64,000 nucleotides of DNA from Ignavibacteria bacterium (GCA_016191145.1 JACPPD010000003.1:1-64000); one strand, 5' to 3'; counted from the first letter of the stretch, positions 1 through 8,540 are shown. Made by a program: numbers and translations. The notes: generated from the sequence alone by a model not told the origin.

Positions 1-108
1 TTCTCTCGCTGGTTGCGCCTTCGATTTATCTGGATTCTCAAGCACAACTCGTACTACTTCTCTCTTGAAATCCGGATCATTCTTACGCCTGACTCCTTGT
101 GAACCCAT
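1..108 (-). CDS. IS3-family transposase OrfA, N-terminal part
   Basis: The 36 visible codons start at an ATG (108-106) preceded by GGAG at good spacing and run off the left edge. The peptide has the layout of the OrfA / COG2963 helix-turn-helix: a basic start, the DPDFKREVVRVVLENPDKSK segment, then QPARE, which matches the usual 'F K R E . V R L V L E ... A R E' pattern. In IS3 elements OrfA binds the terminal repeats and is fused to the OrfB integrase domain by frameshifting. Only the start is seen, so the IS group cannot be assigned and it cannot be judged whether the copy is intact. Confidence 0.6.
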   Translation of the reverse strand, partial: MGSQGVRRKNDPDFKREVVRVVLENPDKSKAQPARE

Positions 109-178
109 GTTCTATACTCCTTCAGTTAATGGTTAAAATTATCCTTAACTTTCTGTACCTCAATTCAAGCCGGGATCA
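1..178 (-). mobile_element. End of an IS3-like insertion sequence (partial)
   Basis: This stretch carries the first codons of a transposase OrfA reading out of the window. Read on the minus strand, a possible element tip TGATCCCGG lies at 178-170, followed by leader DNA up to the OrfA start at 108. IS3-family tips often begin with TGA, so 178 is a plausible outer end, but the other end and the target duplication are outside the window. If correct, the IS ends about 70 bp before the OLD nuclease gene and could affect its transcription. The boundary is inference. Confidence 0.4.
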
Positions 179-248
179 GCTGAAAATCTTATCGGATTCA
201 TGACTACACGAATTGACAATGTCCTTAACAGTATTTGGGGGAGCTGAC

Positions 249-2069
249 ATGAAATTAATTTCTGTTACAATCAAGAACTTCCGCTGTTTTCGTCAAGAAG
301 TTAAGTGTGGAGTTGGAGACATTACAACGTTCGTTGGCAAGAATGACATTGGTAAATCGACAATCCTGGAAGCATTGGAAATATTTTTCAATAACGACCT
401 TGTGAAAATTGACGCCACGGACGTGAATGTCTATAACAAAAGTGAATCAATCACGATAGTCTGTGAGTTTGACGATTTGCCTGAAGGGCTTACTCTGGAT
501 GCCGGGGCTACAACTAATCTCCGTGACGAATTTTTGGTTTCTGCTAAGGGGACACTTATCGTAAGGAAGTCATTCGATTTTTCGAAAGCAAAAGTCAGCG
601 AAGAAGTTGAGATTTTAGCCTTGCACCCAACAGCCGAAGGTGTTGCGAATCTATTAGAACTGAAAGAAAAGGACTTGCAGGCCATCGCTAAAGAAAGAAA
701 GCTTGACGTTTCGCTGAAAGGCAATCCGACAATGCGTCAAGCTATATGGAATAGCGTAGAGGATCTAGACTTGCGTGAAGTTGCAATTAAAGTAGGTGGT
801 GCTCGCGATGAAAGGAAGGAGATCTGGGATCAAATTGAAAGTCAATTACCCATATATGCACTGTTTCAAAGTGATCGCAGTAGTAGGGATTCGGACGATG
901 AGGTTCAAAATCCGATGAAACATGCCATTACTACCGCCATTTCAGAAGTGCAGAAAGAAATTGATGAAATACAACGAAAAGTCAAGGAGAAAGTCGAAGA
1001 CATTGCACGAAAAACGCATGAAGCGCTTAAAACGATCGATGAACGATTAGCCAAGCAACTTACTCCTCAATTCAAGCCTCCCGCAATTGGAAAATGGTCA
1101 GGACTTTTTTCGGTCAGTCTGGATACAGAGGATGGAATTCCTCTAAACAAGCGTGGGAGCGGAATTAGACGAATGATTCTAGTGAGCTTTTTCAAAGCAG
1201 AGGCAGAACGAAATCTTACCGTTGATAGTCGTCGTGGTATAATCTATGCCATCGAAGAACCGGAAACTTCACAGCATCCAAATAACCAAAGAATTCTGAT
1301 TGAAGCATTCAAAACTCTGTCTCAGGGACCTCATTGTCAAGTGTTGCTAACAACACATAGTCCAGGACTAGCTTCAGAGTTACCAGCCGAGAGCATTCGG
1401 TTTGTAAAGTTGAAAGACGAAGAGCACACAATCGAGTCTGGTGTCGATGTGTTTGGCGAGGTTGTTGAAACGTTGGGTTTGATTCCGGATAGTCGAGTGC
1501 GCGTCCTGTTTTGTGTTGAAGGACCGACCGATGTCGATGCGATGAAATGTTTGAGTAAAGCTTTGCATGTTAACAACAACGAACTCCCAGATCTAAGCAC
1601 GAGTGAGAGCGTCGCGTTCATCGTCGCAGGAGGATCAACGTTAAAACATTGGGTCAATGAACATTACTTGCGGAACCTCAGACTGCCAGAAGTCCACATT
1701 TATGACAGTGACGTTCAAACTTATGCTGAGTATGTGACGCGGGTCAATCAGCGAGGCGACGGTTCGTGGGCTGCGTTAACTCAAAAATTCGAGATCGAGA
1801 ATTACCTACATGAAGACGCTATTAAGGATGCGTTTGATGTTCAAGTAACGGTTAACGACCATCCAGCTACGGTTGAGGAGCAAGTTCCTAGAGCATTTGC
1901 TATTGTTTACTCGGCGATGATGGGACTAGGTGGTGTGTTACGCGATGAGAAGGCAAAAATCAAACTAGCAGAGAAGGCATTTCCCAAAATGACTGCTGAG
2001 CGTATTCGACAGCGTGATCCAAATGGTGAAGTTGAGGGGTGGTTTCAGAAAATACAAGAAATGCTTTAA
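249..2069 (+). CDS. OLD-family ATP-dependent endonuclease (AAA ATPase + TOPRIM)
   Basis: OLD-family proteins couple an ABC/SMC-type ATPase to a TOPRIM nuclease; GajA of Gabija and phage P2 OLD are examples. In this 606-residue protein the Walker A (GKNDIGKST) is at 30-38, the SGIR signature near 304, Walker B (IYAIEEPE) near 332-339 and the H-loop histidine near 370. The TOPRIM domain follows, with CVEGPTD at 422-428, DSD at 486-488 and KFEIENYL near 513-520. A coiled-coil stretch around 232-270 separates the ATPase halves. I chose ATG 249 because GGGGGAG lies 5 bp upstream; an in-frame TTG at 213 has no such support. It is 68 bp upstream of the STAND gene on the same strand, suggesting co-transcription. 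There is no UvrD-like helicase beside it, so it is not a Gabija pair. A defence role is inferred from family and context. Confidence 0.88.
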   Translation: MKLISVTIKNFRCFRQEVKCGVGDITTFVGKNDIGKSTILEALEIFFNNDLVKIDATDVNVYNKSESITIVCEFDDLPEGLTLDAGATTNLRDEFLVSAKGTLIVRKSFDFSKAKVSEEVEILALHPTAEGVANLLELKEKDLQAIAKERKLDVSLKGNPTMRQAIWNSVEDLDLREVAIKVGGARDERKEIWDQIESQLPIYALFQSDRSSRDSDDEVQNPMKHAITTAISEVQKEIDEIQRKVKEKVEDIARKTHEALKTIDERLAKQLTPQFKPPAIGKWSGLFSVSLDTEDGIPLNKRGSGIRRMILVSFFKAEAERNLTVDSRRGIIYAIEEPETSQHPNNQRILIEAFKTLSQGPHCQVLLTTHSPGLASELPAESIRFVKLKDEEHTIESGVDVFGEVVETLGLIPDSRVRVLFCVEGPTDVDAMKCLSKALHVNNNELPDLSTSESVAFIVAGGSTLKHWVNEHYLRNLRLPEVHIYDSDVQTYAEYVTRVNQRGDGSWAALTQKFEIENYLHEDAIKDAFDVQVTVNDHPATVEEQVPRAFAIVYSAMMGLGGVLRDEKAKIKLAEKAFPKMTAERIRQRDPNGEVEGWFQKIQEML

Positions 2070-2137
2070 TTAGAAATGCAGGTCGTATTGGTAAAGAAAC
2101 CACCAGCAGCCGAGAGAAGTCCGAGTAGAAATTTCAT

Positions 2138-4408
2138 ATGATATTCAAGCTTCATGCACTAGGGTGGAATAATTTTCAACAGTTGTGTCTAACGATCACA
2201 ACTGAATTGCTAGGCCAAACGGTAGAATCTTTTCTCGATTCAAACGACGGTGGCAGAGATGGTGCATTCACCGGAATATGGACAGCGAAAGGTGAAGAAA
2301 ATCTCAACGGCACATTCGTCATTCAATGTAAATACAGTAGTAGAGAAGATTACAATCTGAAGTGGGCAGATCTACAGGATGAACTTGATAAGCTTTGTAG
2401 GCTCAAAGAGCGAAACTTGTGTGATGTGTATGTACTAATGACGAATGCAGGAGTAACAGGAAAGTTTGCAAACAGATTCGCCTCCGAATTGAAATCGATC
2501 GGGATTATTCAGACTCGAATTTTTGGTTCAACATGGATAAGGCAACTGATTACTGAGAACAAACGCCTTCGAATGTTAGTCCCTCGCTTGTACGGTTTAG
2601 GCGATTTGAGTCAAATATTGGATGAACGGGCCTATTTGCAGGCTCGTACTGTTCTGGAAACAATGAGGGAGGATTTGGCAAAAGTGGTTGTCACCGATGC
2701 ATATAGAAAGGCAATTCGCTCGATTAATGATCATGGATTTGTACTGCTCATTGGTGAACCAGCGGCAGGCAAATCGACCATCTCTTCGATGCTAGCTGTA
2801 GCTACGATAGATCAATGGGATGCAACAACACTAAAACTTGACGATCCGAGCAGCGTTGTCAAACATTGGAACCCTGACGAACCGTCCCAATTCTTTTGGT
2901 TGGATGACGCCTTTGGCGTATCTCAGTATGAGAGTGAACTAGTGCGAGGATGGAATCACGTGTTTCCACAAGTTCTAACAATGATTCACAGAGGGGCCAA
3001 GATCGTGATGACATCGCGCGATTACATATACAATCGGGCACGTAGTGAACTGAAAATGAGTGCATTCCCGATGTTGGAGGAAAGCAAAGTTGTAATTGAC
3101 GTCCAGAATCTTACCGATGATGAGCGCCGACGAATTCTATACAATCACCTCAAACTAGGTCGGCAACCGCGTTCGTTCTTAACCGAAGTCAAACCATTTC
3201 TGGAGAGTATAGCGACAAATCCACGATTCATCCCAGAGACGGCCAGACGCTTGGGTGATCCTTTGTTCACAAGGCGATTGCAAATCAGTAAGTATTACGT
3301 TAATCAATTTGTGGAACAGCGCGAACAACTACTACAAGAGATAATTCAAGGCCTCGACGACGATTGCAAATCTGCGTTAGCATTAATACACATGAGAAAT
3401 GGTCGACTACATAGTCCGATTCAAATGTTAGAAGCCGAACAACTCGCTACTGAGCGACTTGGCAGCAGTCTTGGAGGCTGTGTCAAAGCTCTCAACTCAC
3501 TCCAAAACAGCCTAGTGATGTTGATGCAGCACGGTAGTGAGAAGGAGTGGCATTTCAAACACCCCACAATTGGAGACGCTTTTTCCAAGTTGCTGATGCA
3601 AAATTCCGAGTATCTTGACATATTCATCAGGGGAAATAGTGCCGAGAATTTGGTCGGACAAATTACTTGCGGCGATGTCGGGCTAGAGACGGCAATTGTA
3701 ATCCCGACTACATTGTTTTCGTTGGTGATTGACAAGTTGGATGGATTGTCGAAGTCCGATGAATACAAATCGGGTTGGCTGTCCGAGTGGAGTGCTCGAG
3801 GGAAGCGGATGAATTTCTTGGCTCGTAGATGCACCAAAGAATTCCTTACCACTTACATGCGGTTGCATACAGAACTTCTTGATGTGGTGTCAGAACCGGG
3901 AATGTACTTGGATTCGGTTCCTGAAGTCAGTTTGGCGAATCGATTGTACGAATACGGGATGCTTCCTGAAGTGAATAGAAAGAAGTTTTCTGAAACCGCA
4001 ATAAGGTATGCAGTTGAAGATCACGATTCTGGTGCATTTTACGATGACGATGTCAAGGAACTGATAACACAGGAAGAACAAGCACAATTGACTGAACAGT
4101 TGCGAGCGAAAGTGATTCCCAATTTGGATGAATTGCGAAGAACGTGGCAATCTAACTTCAATGGGGAAGAGCCTGCTGATGACTACATGCAGCAGTACAT
4201 TTCATACTTAGAACGTCTTCAAGTGTTTTTTGATAGCGAAGTGACGATTGCCAACACAATTGCAAGACAGGTAGAGAAAATAAATAGTTGGGTGAACGAG
4301 AATGCGCAACAAGAGTCCGTGGTCTTGGATAGAAGTTTGGCAGAAATGTCTGTTCAAATGGAGAATCAGAGTGAGCGTAGTATGTTTGATGACATTGATC
4401 TGCATTAA
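2138..4408 (+). CDS. Restriction endonuclease-like / STAND NTPase fusion (putative defence protein)
   Basis: This 756-residue protein has an N-terminal Mrr/PD-(D/E)xK-type nuclease domain, with GGRDG at 38-42 and the core strand FVIQCKYS at 60-67 (Q63-x-K65). It is followed by a STAND-type NTPase: Walker A GEPAAGKST at 206-214, Walker B FFWLDDAFG at 252-260 and the sensor-like segment VMTSRDYIYNRAR near 290-302. The Walker B wording is typical of the class called nSTAND3. The last 350 residues are helical without an obvious TPR array, so it is much shorter than Avs proteins, which use long C-terminal sensor regions. In this family NTP-dependent activation by a bound trigger is thought to unleash the effector domain; here that would be DNA cleavage. 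It lies directly behind the OLD nuclease gene on the island. No Shine-Dalgarno is seen before the ATG. Confidence 0.8.
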   Translation: MIFKLHALGWNNFQQLCLTITTELLGQTVESFLDSNDGGRDGAFTGIWTAKGEENLNGTFVIQCKYSSREDYNLKWADLQDELDKLCRLKERNLCDVYVLMTNAGVTGKFANRFASELKSIGIIQTRIFGSTWIRQLITENKRLRMLVPRLYGLGDLSQILDERAYLQARTVLETMREDLAKVVVTDAYRKAIRSINDHGFVLLIGEPAAGKSTISSMLAVATIDQWDATTLKLDDPSSVVKHWNPDEPSQFFWLDDAFGVSQYESELVRGWNHVFPQVLTMIHRGAKIVMTSRDYIYNRARSELKMSAFPMLEESKVVIDVQNLTDDERRRILYNHLKLGRQPRSFLTEVKPFLESIATNPRFIPETARRLGDPLFTRRLQISKYYVNQFVEQREQLLQEIIQGLDDDCKSALALIHMRNGRLHSPIQMLEAEQLATERLGSSLGGCVKALNSLQNSLVMLMQHGSEKEWHFKHPTIGDAFSKLLMQNSEYLDIFIRGNSAENLVGQITCGDVGLETAIVIPTTLFSLVIDKLDGLSKSDEYKSGWLSEWSARGKRMNFLARRCTKEFLTTYMRLHTELLDVVSEPGMYLDSVPEVSLANRLYEYGMLPEVNRKKFSETAIRYAVEDHDSGAFYDDDVKELITQEEQAQLTEQLRAKVIPNLDELRRTWQSNFNGEEPADDYMQQYISYLERLQVFFDSEVTIANTIARQVEKINSWVNENAQQESVVLDRSLAEMSVQMENQSERSMFDDIDLH

Positions 4409-4472
4409 GACAACATTTGTCCTGCTTCCGAGCGAACCTTCGCAGAAGAGCACAATTCCGACTGTCGCCTCC

Positions 4473-4715
4473 TCACTTCCTTGAGTCTGACTCGTTTATT
4501 CGTGCTTTTGCCTTTTCCAGCGCGATTGCAAACATGTTTTCGCCAAGCATTGCTTTTAGCGCATTCACGTACCGCAAAGGCACTTCAGTGCGGTAGTAGC
4601 TGAGCATGTTGCTGACAAAACTTGTCGACATGCGGATGAATCTGGAAAATTGTGCTTGTGTGTAACCAGTTACCTTCAACACTTCGCGAAATTCGCGCAC
4701 TGTTAGCGTCTCCAT
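4473..4715 (-). CDS. Small XRE-type helix-turn-helix protein
   Basis: An 80-residue protein whose middle reads as a lambda-repressor-like HTH: TGYTQAQFSRFIRMSTSFVS matches 'G.TQ..FS..I..S...VS', with the recognition helix after it. ATG 4715 is preferred because AGGAAGG lies 6 bp upstream; an in-frame TTG at 4745 lacks support. It is convergent with the STAND gene (64 bp between stops) and oriented like the primase operon, so it sits between defence cargo and replication genes. It probably regulates the island. It could also be an antitoxin-like protein, but no toxin partner is visible. Confidence 0.65.
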   Translation of the reverse strand: METLTVREFREVLKVTGYTQAQFSRFIRMSTSFVSNMLSYYRTEVPLRYVNALKAMLGENMFAIALEKAKARINESDSRK

Positions 4716-4745
4716 GATGTACCTTCCTGTTTGAAGTGGAATCAA

Positions 4746-5116
4746 ATTGATGTTTGTGAATGATTGTGGCTAGATGCGAACACGTTTGGGTGGAGCACTG
4801 TACAGGTGTGGACGGAAGCGCATGCGGGTGGATGTTCAAACTCAATCGTGCACAAATGCGTATGAAAGCATACGAATTGGCGCGAATTGACTGTTAAATG
4901 AACGCTCATCAATTGTTTTTCACCTCGTCTACGCTGTTGAATACATGGCGTCAGAATTTGTGGAGGCTTCTTTGGAGGGCTCGTTGTCCAAAATTGTCCT
5001 CGCAGCACGCCAATCAGCTAAGCGATAAGAGGATTGGCTGTGGCACAATGGCACATTGACACCTTCAAGTTGTTGTGCATGTGCAGGCACAGTGTGTGAG
5101 AGCGTTAGTGGATGAG
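4746..5116. other. 371-bp non-coding gap in the island
   Basis: No convincing gene is seen between the XRE gene and the end of the primase gene. It contains an imperfect long-range inverted repeat, listed separately, and several short GTG-rich stretches around 4775-4815. Being next to a replication protein it could hold an origin or packaging site, but no iteron set is recognisable. Confidence 0.4.
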
Positions 5117-5134
5117 TCATTGTGTCATTGTGCC
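5042..5134. repeat. Imperfect inverted repeat GGCACAATG(G/A)CACA beside primase end
   Basis: The 14-mer at 5042-5055 and the reverse complement of 5121-5134 agree at 13 of 14 positions. The right arm overlaps the last codons and stop of the primase gene, and about 65 bp separate the arms. It may be a terminator-like structure or a protein-binding site of the element. Function unknown. Confidence 0.45.
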
Positions 5135-6997
5135 ATAGATGCACTTTCGATACTGACCCTGAGACAGCCGTTCAAACAAGCGACTATCTTTTAAGTATCG
5201 CATGATCGTTCGAACTGGAATTGCAAGCGATGCACCTGCGACGGTAGCTTGCTTTGTGCTAAACGTTTCTGGTAGCATTTCGTACCACATTGCCTTGCGT
5301 GGTGGCTCGCCCCCCACAACCTCAAGTGTAATCGAAGGAATCAGTTTGAGTACAGAGCGTGCTGTAGCGTTGAAGTATCTGCTAAGTGCGAGTACCACAC
5401 GAAATACGTTGTCCGGAACAGAAATCGTTGCATGAGAGGTTAGGAGGCTAGCGTTGCAATCCCAAGCGTCGAGCACTGAGAGAATTGTTGCAAGTCTTCC
5501 GAGAACGATTGACATTCGACGATTGGCAGCTTGCAGTGCTTCGCTGTCCTCCGTCAGGAGTTCATTGGTTTGCAAATAGTCAAAAAGGATCTTTCTTTGC
5601 TCACCTGTGAACTTGACCAGCAGTGAATCTTTGTCAACTATCTTGAGTGCATCATGAATCGCCTTAACGGTGCGGGAGAAGTGTTGTGCAGCGCCATATA
5701 TCGGCTTCGCTTGTTTCTCGAATAGATCTCGAAAAGGCGATGGTGAGACAATCTCATGGAAGAGAAACCGCGAAACCAAACCGTTCTCCGTTGTTTTGAG
5801 AAGTGTGCGAACCTGAAACGGTGTTCCGCACAATAACAGTGATAAACGTGGCCGGTCATGCACTATGAATAGGTTCTCGCGTTTTCGTGCGTGCTTTAGA
5901 CTCTCATGTTGCCAAGCTGATCGCAGCAACGGCGAAGCGTCACCGTACTCGCTTCGAAGGAGAGCATCCAAAGTATCTGCTTCAGTTTCACTTATGAGGA
6001 TGCTTTCGTTCGCAGCAAGGGCTGAAGCCAGAATGGGAAGTGTAGAGTCACCCGGGATAATGAGAGTTTTTCTATCTGGAAGTGGTATCAAGTCGGCGGA
6101 ATGTTTCTTACTGTTTGTCGATTCAGATACAGAGAGTTTGTGTTTTTCAAGCTCGGCTTGATACGTCGCATGGCGAGATGCTTGAATCAGCGCTACCACA
6201 ACGTCTGCATATTTCGCAATGCCTTTTCCAGTTCCAGCCCTTCCAACAATGAAGAGAAACAAGTCTGGGCAATAGAAAGTGCCGTCGATTTCCATTCCAA
6301 CGTTTGGAAAGCAACTACCTATAGCGACCAAAGTCGATGTAAGTAGTGTTGCTCGATCGGTGTCGTTCTGAGCTGAAGCTATCAAGGCACGAAGAGAATG
6401 TGGCAATAGATCAAACACGTGAGTCGGGAACACAGGTTTGCCGTGTGTCGTGCACAGGTTCTCAGCGTGATCGTAAGCTTCAAGGAGCATTTCGACTGTT
6501 CCGCCCCTTTCAAAAAAAGTGCTTACGTCGCCCTTCGGTGGAAGATCTAGATCCAGTTGCAAGAGATCGATTACTCTTACATCCGTTGTATCGGCATGCT
6601 CGATCAATGATGCTACGACTTGTTGGACATGGAGTCTTCCAGCGTCGTCATTGTCACCAATCACGGCAAATTTTCCGCCACTCAACTGTTGTGAATTTTC
6701 TTCGGTCCAATGGCCAGCACCCATCGCGTTAGTTGTCCCAACTAGACCACTTTGTTCTAAACTCAAAACATCCTTTTCGCCTTCAACAACCCAAACCAAT
6801 GTGTCATTTGCAATCGCTTCCAAGCATTCAGGTAATCGGAAAACAACACGGCGCGTATTGTTCAATCCAATTGTCCAAGTACCATTCTCGAAACTCTCAA
6901 CGCGAACTCTCTTCGGTGCATCTTCGAAGCGATCTATAACAACTCGGAACAGTGGTTTGTTCTCCTCGTCGTTGTATGGATAGATCGAAGTATTCAT
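5117..6997 (-). CDS. TOPRIM/helicase-type replication primase of a mobile element (DUF3987-like)
   Basis: The 626-residue protein has an N-terminal TOPRIM fold: VVEGEKD at 70-76, NAMGAG near 90-95 and GDNDDAG at 114-120 supply the acidic metal-binding residues. An ATPase domain follows with a P-loop GRAGTGKG at 252-259, as in DUF3987-type helicase domains of phage and satellite primases. Such proteins prime and unwind replication of integrated elements and plasmids. The usual N-terminal zinc ribbon is missing here and is encoded by the preceding small gene, whose TGA stop overlaps this ATG (ATGA). The C-terminus, with ATVAGASLAIPVRTIMRYLK, looks like a winged-helix. Assignment to a specific Pfam family is from memory of the pattern. 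Confidence 0.75.
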   Translation of the reverse strand: MNTSIYPYNDEENKPLFRVVIDRFEDAPKRVRVESFENGTWTIGLNNTRRVVFRLPECLEAIANDTLVWVVEGEKDVLSLEQSGLVGTTNAMGAGHWTEENSQQLSGGKFAVIGDNDDAGRLHVQQVVASLIEHADTTDVRVIDLLQLDLDLPPKGDVSTFFERGGTVEMLLEAYDHAENLCTTHGKPVFPTHVFDLLPHSLRALIASAQNDTDRATLLTSTLVAIGSCFPNVGMEIDGTFYCPDLFLFIVGRAGTGKGIAKYADVVVALIQASRHATYQAELEKHKLSVSESTNSKKHSADLIPLPDRKTLIIPGDSTLPILASALAANESILISETEADTLDALLRSEYGDASPLLRSAWQHESLKHARKRENLFIVHDRPRLSLLLCGTPFQVRTLLKTTENGLVSRFLFHEIVSPSPFRDLFEKQAKPIYGAAQHFSRTVKAIHDALKIVDKDSLLVKFTGEQRKILFDYLQTNELLTEDSEALQAANRRMSIVLGRLATILSVLDAWDCNASLLTSHATISVPDNVFRVVLALSRYFNATARSVLKLIPSITLEVVGGEPPRKAMWYEMLPETFSTKQATVAGASLAIPVRTIMRYLKDSRLFERLSQGQYRKCIYGTMTQ

Positions 6998-7206
6998 AGA
7001 TCTCTCCGTGAAGAGCTAGTACGTAAGCGACTGCGATTAATCTTAGTTGTGAGACTTGGTTGTATGAATCGCTGACCACAATGCGTTGACCAACATTTGC
7101 CCCCGTTTGTAGGAACACCCATTTCGTCAACTAGAGGGCAGAATTTGTTTGAGAGTCCGCAGGGGCAGTTTTGCTTGGGACCGAACTTGTTTCCCCTTTT
7201 ATCCAT
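6994..7206 (-). CDS. Small zinc-ribbon protein, split-off N-terminus of the primase
   Basis: This 70-residue protein has the cysteine pattern CPCG at 14-17, C23, then GGKC at 35-38 and HCG at 42-44. It resembles the CHC2-like ribbon at the start of TOPRIM primases of Bacteroidota elements, which reads 'CP.CG...F.P..DE.G...GKC...CG..F.P'. It overlaps the HTH gene by 8 bp and the primase by 4 bp (ATGA), so all three are probably translationally coupled. GGAGG lies just upstream of its ATG. Either it works in trans as the template-binding ribbon, or an ancestral single gene has been split by a frameshift. Confidence 0.6.
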   Translation of the reverse strand: MDKRGNKFGPKQNCPCGLSNKFCPLVDEMGVPTNGGKCWSTHCGQRFIQPSLTTKINRSRLRTSSSRRDL

Positions 7207-7513
7207 TTGTTCCTCCCTCCTGTGATTCTAGGTACACACTCAAGGCGCTTGCATTCACAAGGACTCGACGACGAATCCTCACAAAAGCAAGTTGGCCCGA
7301 TTTGAACAAGGCATTGACCGTTTGGACACTTATCGCTAGACGTTTGGCTACTTCCTTTCTAGAAAGCAGTACGTCGCTAGCTTGACCAACAATTTGTGCC
7401 GACTCAGCAACCATTTCACGTAGAATGCTCCTGAGCACTGGCCTTAATTCGGTCTTCAACACATCAACTACAACCTCGCTGATGTGCTGAATGTCATCGA
7501 ATCGTTTGTGCAT
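7199..7513 (-). CDS. Helix-turn-helix DNA-binding protein, excisionase / AlpA-like
   Basis: The 104-residue protein has an amphipathic helical N-terminal half (about 8-50) and a MerR/excisionase-type winged HTH near 56-95: LLSRKEVAKRLAISVQTVNA followed by FKSGQLAFVRIRRRVLV. Proteins of this type sit in integrative elements and satellites, where they direct excision or control replication genes. It is the first gene of the coupled HTH, zinc-ribbon, primase set. ATG 7513 has GAGG 6 bp upstream and is preferred over the in-frame TTG at 7528. The inverted repeat at 7584-7616 lies upstream and may be its operator. Confidence 0.7.
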   Translation of the reverse strand: MHKRFDDIQHISEVVVDVLKTELRPVLRSILREMVAESAQIVGQASDVLLSRKEVAKRLAISVQTVNALFKSGQLAFVRIRRRVLVNASALSVYLESQEGGTNG

Positions 7514-7583
7514 GAGAAACCTCGGCAAGTATTAAATGATACTTACAAGTTGCTGAGGTTGTGAGGTGAAAAACGGACTTAGG

Positions 7584-7616
7584 AAATACGTTTCGTAACG
7601 TATGTCAAACGTATTT
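7584..7616 (-). promoter_or_regulatory. Palindromic operator/promoter candidate before the HTH-primase genes
   Basis: AAATACGTTT (7584-7593) and AAACGTATTT (7607-7616) form a perfect 10-bp inverted repeat around a 13-bp spacer that itself contains another AACGTA. Read on the minus strand it includes TACGTTTG (7613-7606), which fits the Bacteroidota TAnnTTTG promoter element. The site overlaps the stop of the upstream gene and precedes the HTH gene by about 70 bp, as expected for an autoregulatory operator. It could also act as a weak transcription terminator. Confidence 0.45.
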
Positions 7617-8436
7617 ATGAAAGCTTGGCAATACTTTTCAAATTCATTGTAAGAACACTTACTATCGGTTGCATCTCATTGTGAATCTTTGGCCCAGCCT
7701 TTTTTACGGCATCATGAAAGACATTATTAAAACTTGGTGGTCTGCGCCACGTATAAGCAACATCGCTACCATGAAGAAAGACTTCAATTCCGCTCAGATC
7801 AATTGGTTGGTAACCAAGTCCATTGCGAATAGCCTCAAGAATGAACGAAGCTTTGTTTAGTCTACCGGAAGACATTGTGAGTTGACCAGTCCTTTCAACG
7901 AATACACGGTATATCTCATCAGCCTTCTTGTTGACAAAATGATCCTCGACCACAGCCAGTGCCTTAACATTTGAGTCAGAAACATCAGCAGGTATTCTGC
8001 GATGAACTTTCAACGTTGATTCGTCGAGGCTCAGTTCCAGTATTAAAACATCGACCCATTGAATCAGCAGATCCAAATTTTTGACCGCTGAAACAAGCCA
8101 CTTTTCTGGGTCATATCCTTCGAATTCAATGAAATCCGGGCCTTCCTTTTTAACACCATCGACTTCATATTCATTCCGGAACAAAGGAGCTGACTTACCA
8201 TGACCCTCTGGGCCAACGGAGACATATAACGCCATTGAATGTTCTTCGGGAAGAATGATTCTCCAGCCCTCTAACACCTTCTTGTGATCTGTTAAGTAGG
8301 TGAGCATGAGCCCAGCATTATCCGGATTCTCTCTGACTAGAGTGCGGATTGAGTCAGCCCAATATCTCGGCCTCGCAGCTGCAAGGCGTGATAGAGCTTC
8401 CTTCTGCTCAAGTGAAAATGAAATGCACTTTGACAT
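7615..8436 (-). CDS. Unknown protein next to the island's tRNA boundary
   Basis: I do not recognise this 273-residue protein. It is soluble, mostly helical and acidic in the middle, with no signal peptide, no membrane segment, and no recombinase tyrosine or serine motif that I can see, so it does not look like the element's integrase. The C-terminal part has the segment VAYTWRRPPSFNNVFHDAVK. ATG 8436 is used; an in-frame TTG at 8451 is the alternative, and neither has a clear ribosome site. It is the outermost island gene, about 115 bp from the tRNA-fMet 3' end. Confidence 0.55.
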   Translation of the reverse strand: MSKCISFSLEQKEALSRLAAARPRYWADSIRTLVRENPDNAGLMLTYLTDHKKVLEGWRIILPEEHSMALYVSVGPEGHGKSAPLFRNEYEVDGVKKEGPDFIEFEGYDPEKWLVSAVKNLDLLIQWVDVLILELSLDESTLKVHRRIPADVSDSNVKALAVVEDHFVNKKADEIYRVFVERTGQLTMSSGRLNKASFILEAIRNGLGYQPIDLSGIEVFLHGSDVAYTWRRPPSFNNVFHDAVKKAGPKIHNEMQPIVSVLTMNLKSIAKLS

Positions 8437-8473
8437 ATTAGCGCTTCGCAAGTTGGTTGATAGCTCGGATTTT

Positions 8474-8540
8474 AGTGAGCCAAACAGTGAGCCAGAAACT
8501 TATAAGCCCCCGCAACTCTATGAATTACAAGGGCTTATAA
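8474..8540. repeat. Direct and inverted repeats at the island/tRNA junction (candidate att region)
   Basis: AGTGAGCCA occurs at 8474-8482 and 8486-8494 with a 12-bp period. Next, TTATAAGCCC (8500-8509) and GGGCTTATAA (8531-8540) form a perfect 10-bp inverted repeat. In addition GCCCCCGC (8507-8514) is the inverse of GCGGGGGC (8553-8560) inside the tRNA 3' end, so two mutually exclusive pairings exist. Spaced direct repeats beside a tRNA 3' end are what integrase and excisionase arm sites look like. A role as tRNA terminator is the alternative. Confidence 0.45.

Noticed and set aside
249-4408. Gabija (GajA-GajB) system
   Set aside because: The second gene has an endonuclease and STAND NTPase domain, not a UvrD-type helicase.
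7615-8436. Island integrase next to the tRNA
   Set aside because: No tyrosine-recombinase R..H.R..Y pattern nor serine-recombinase motif can be seen in this protein.
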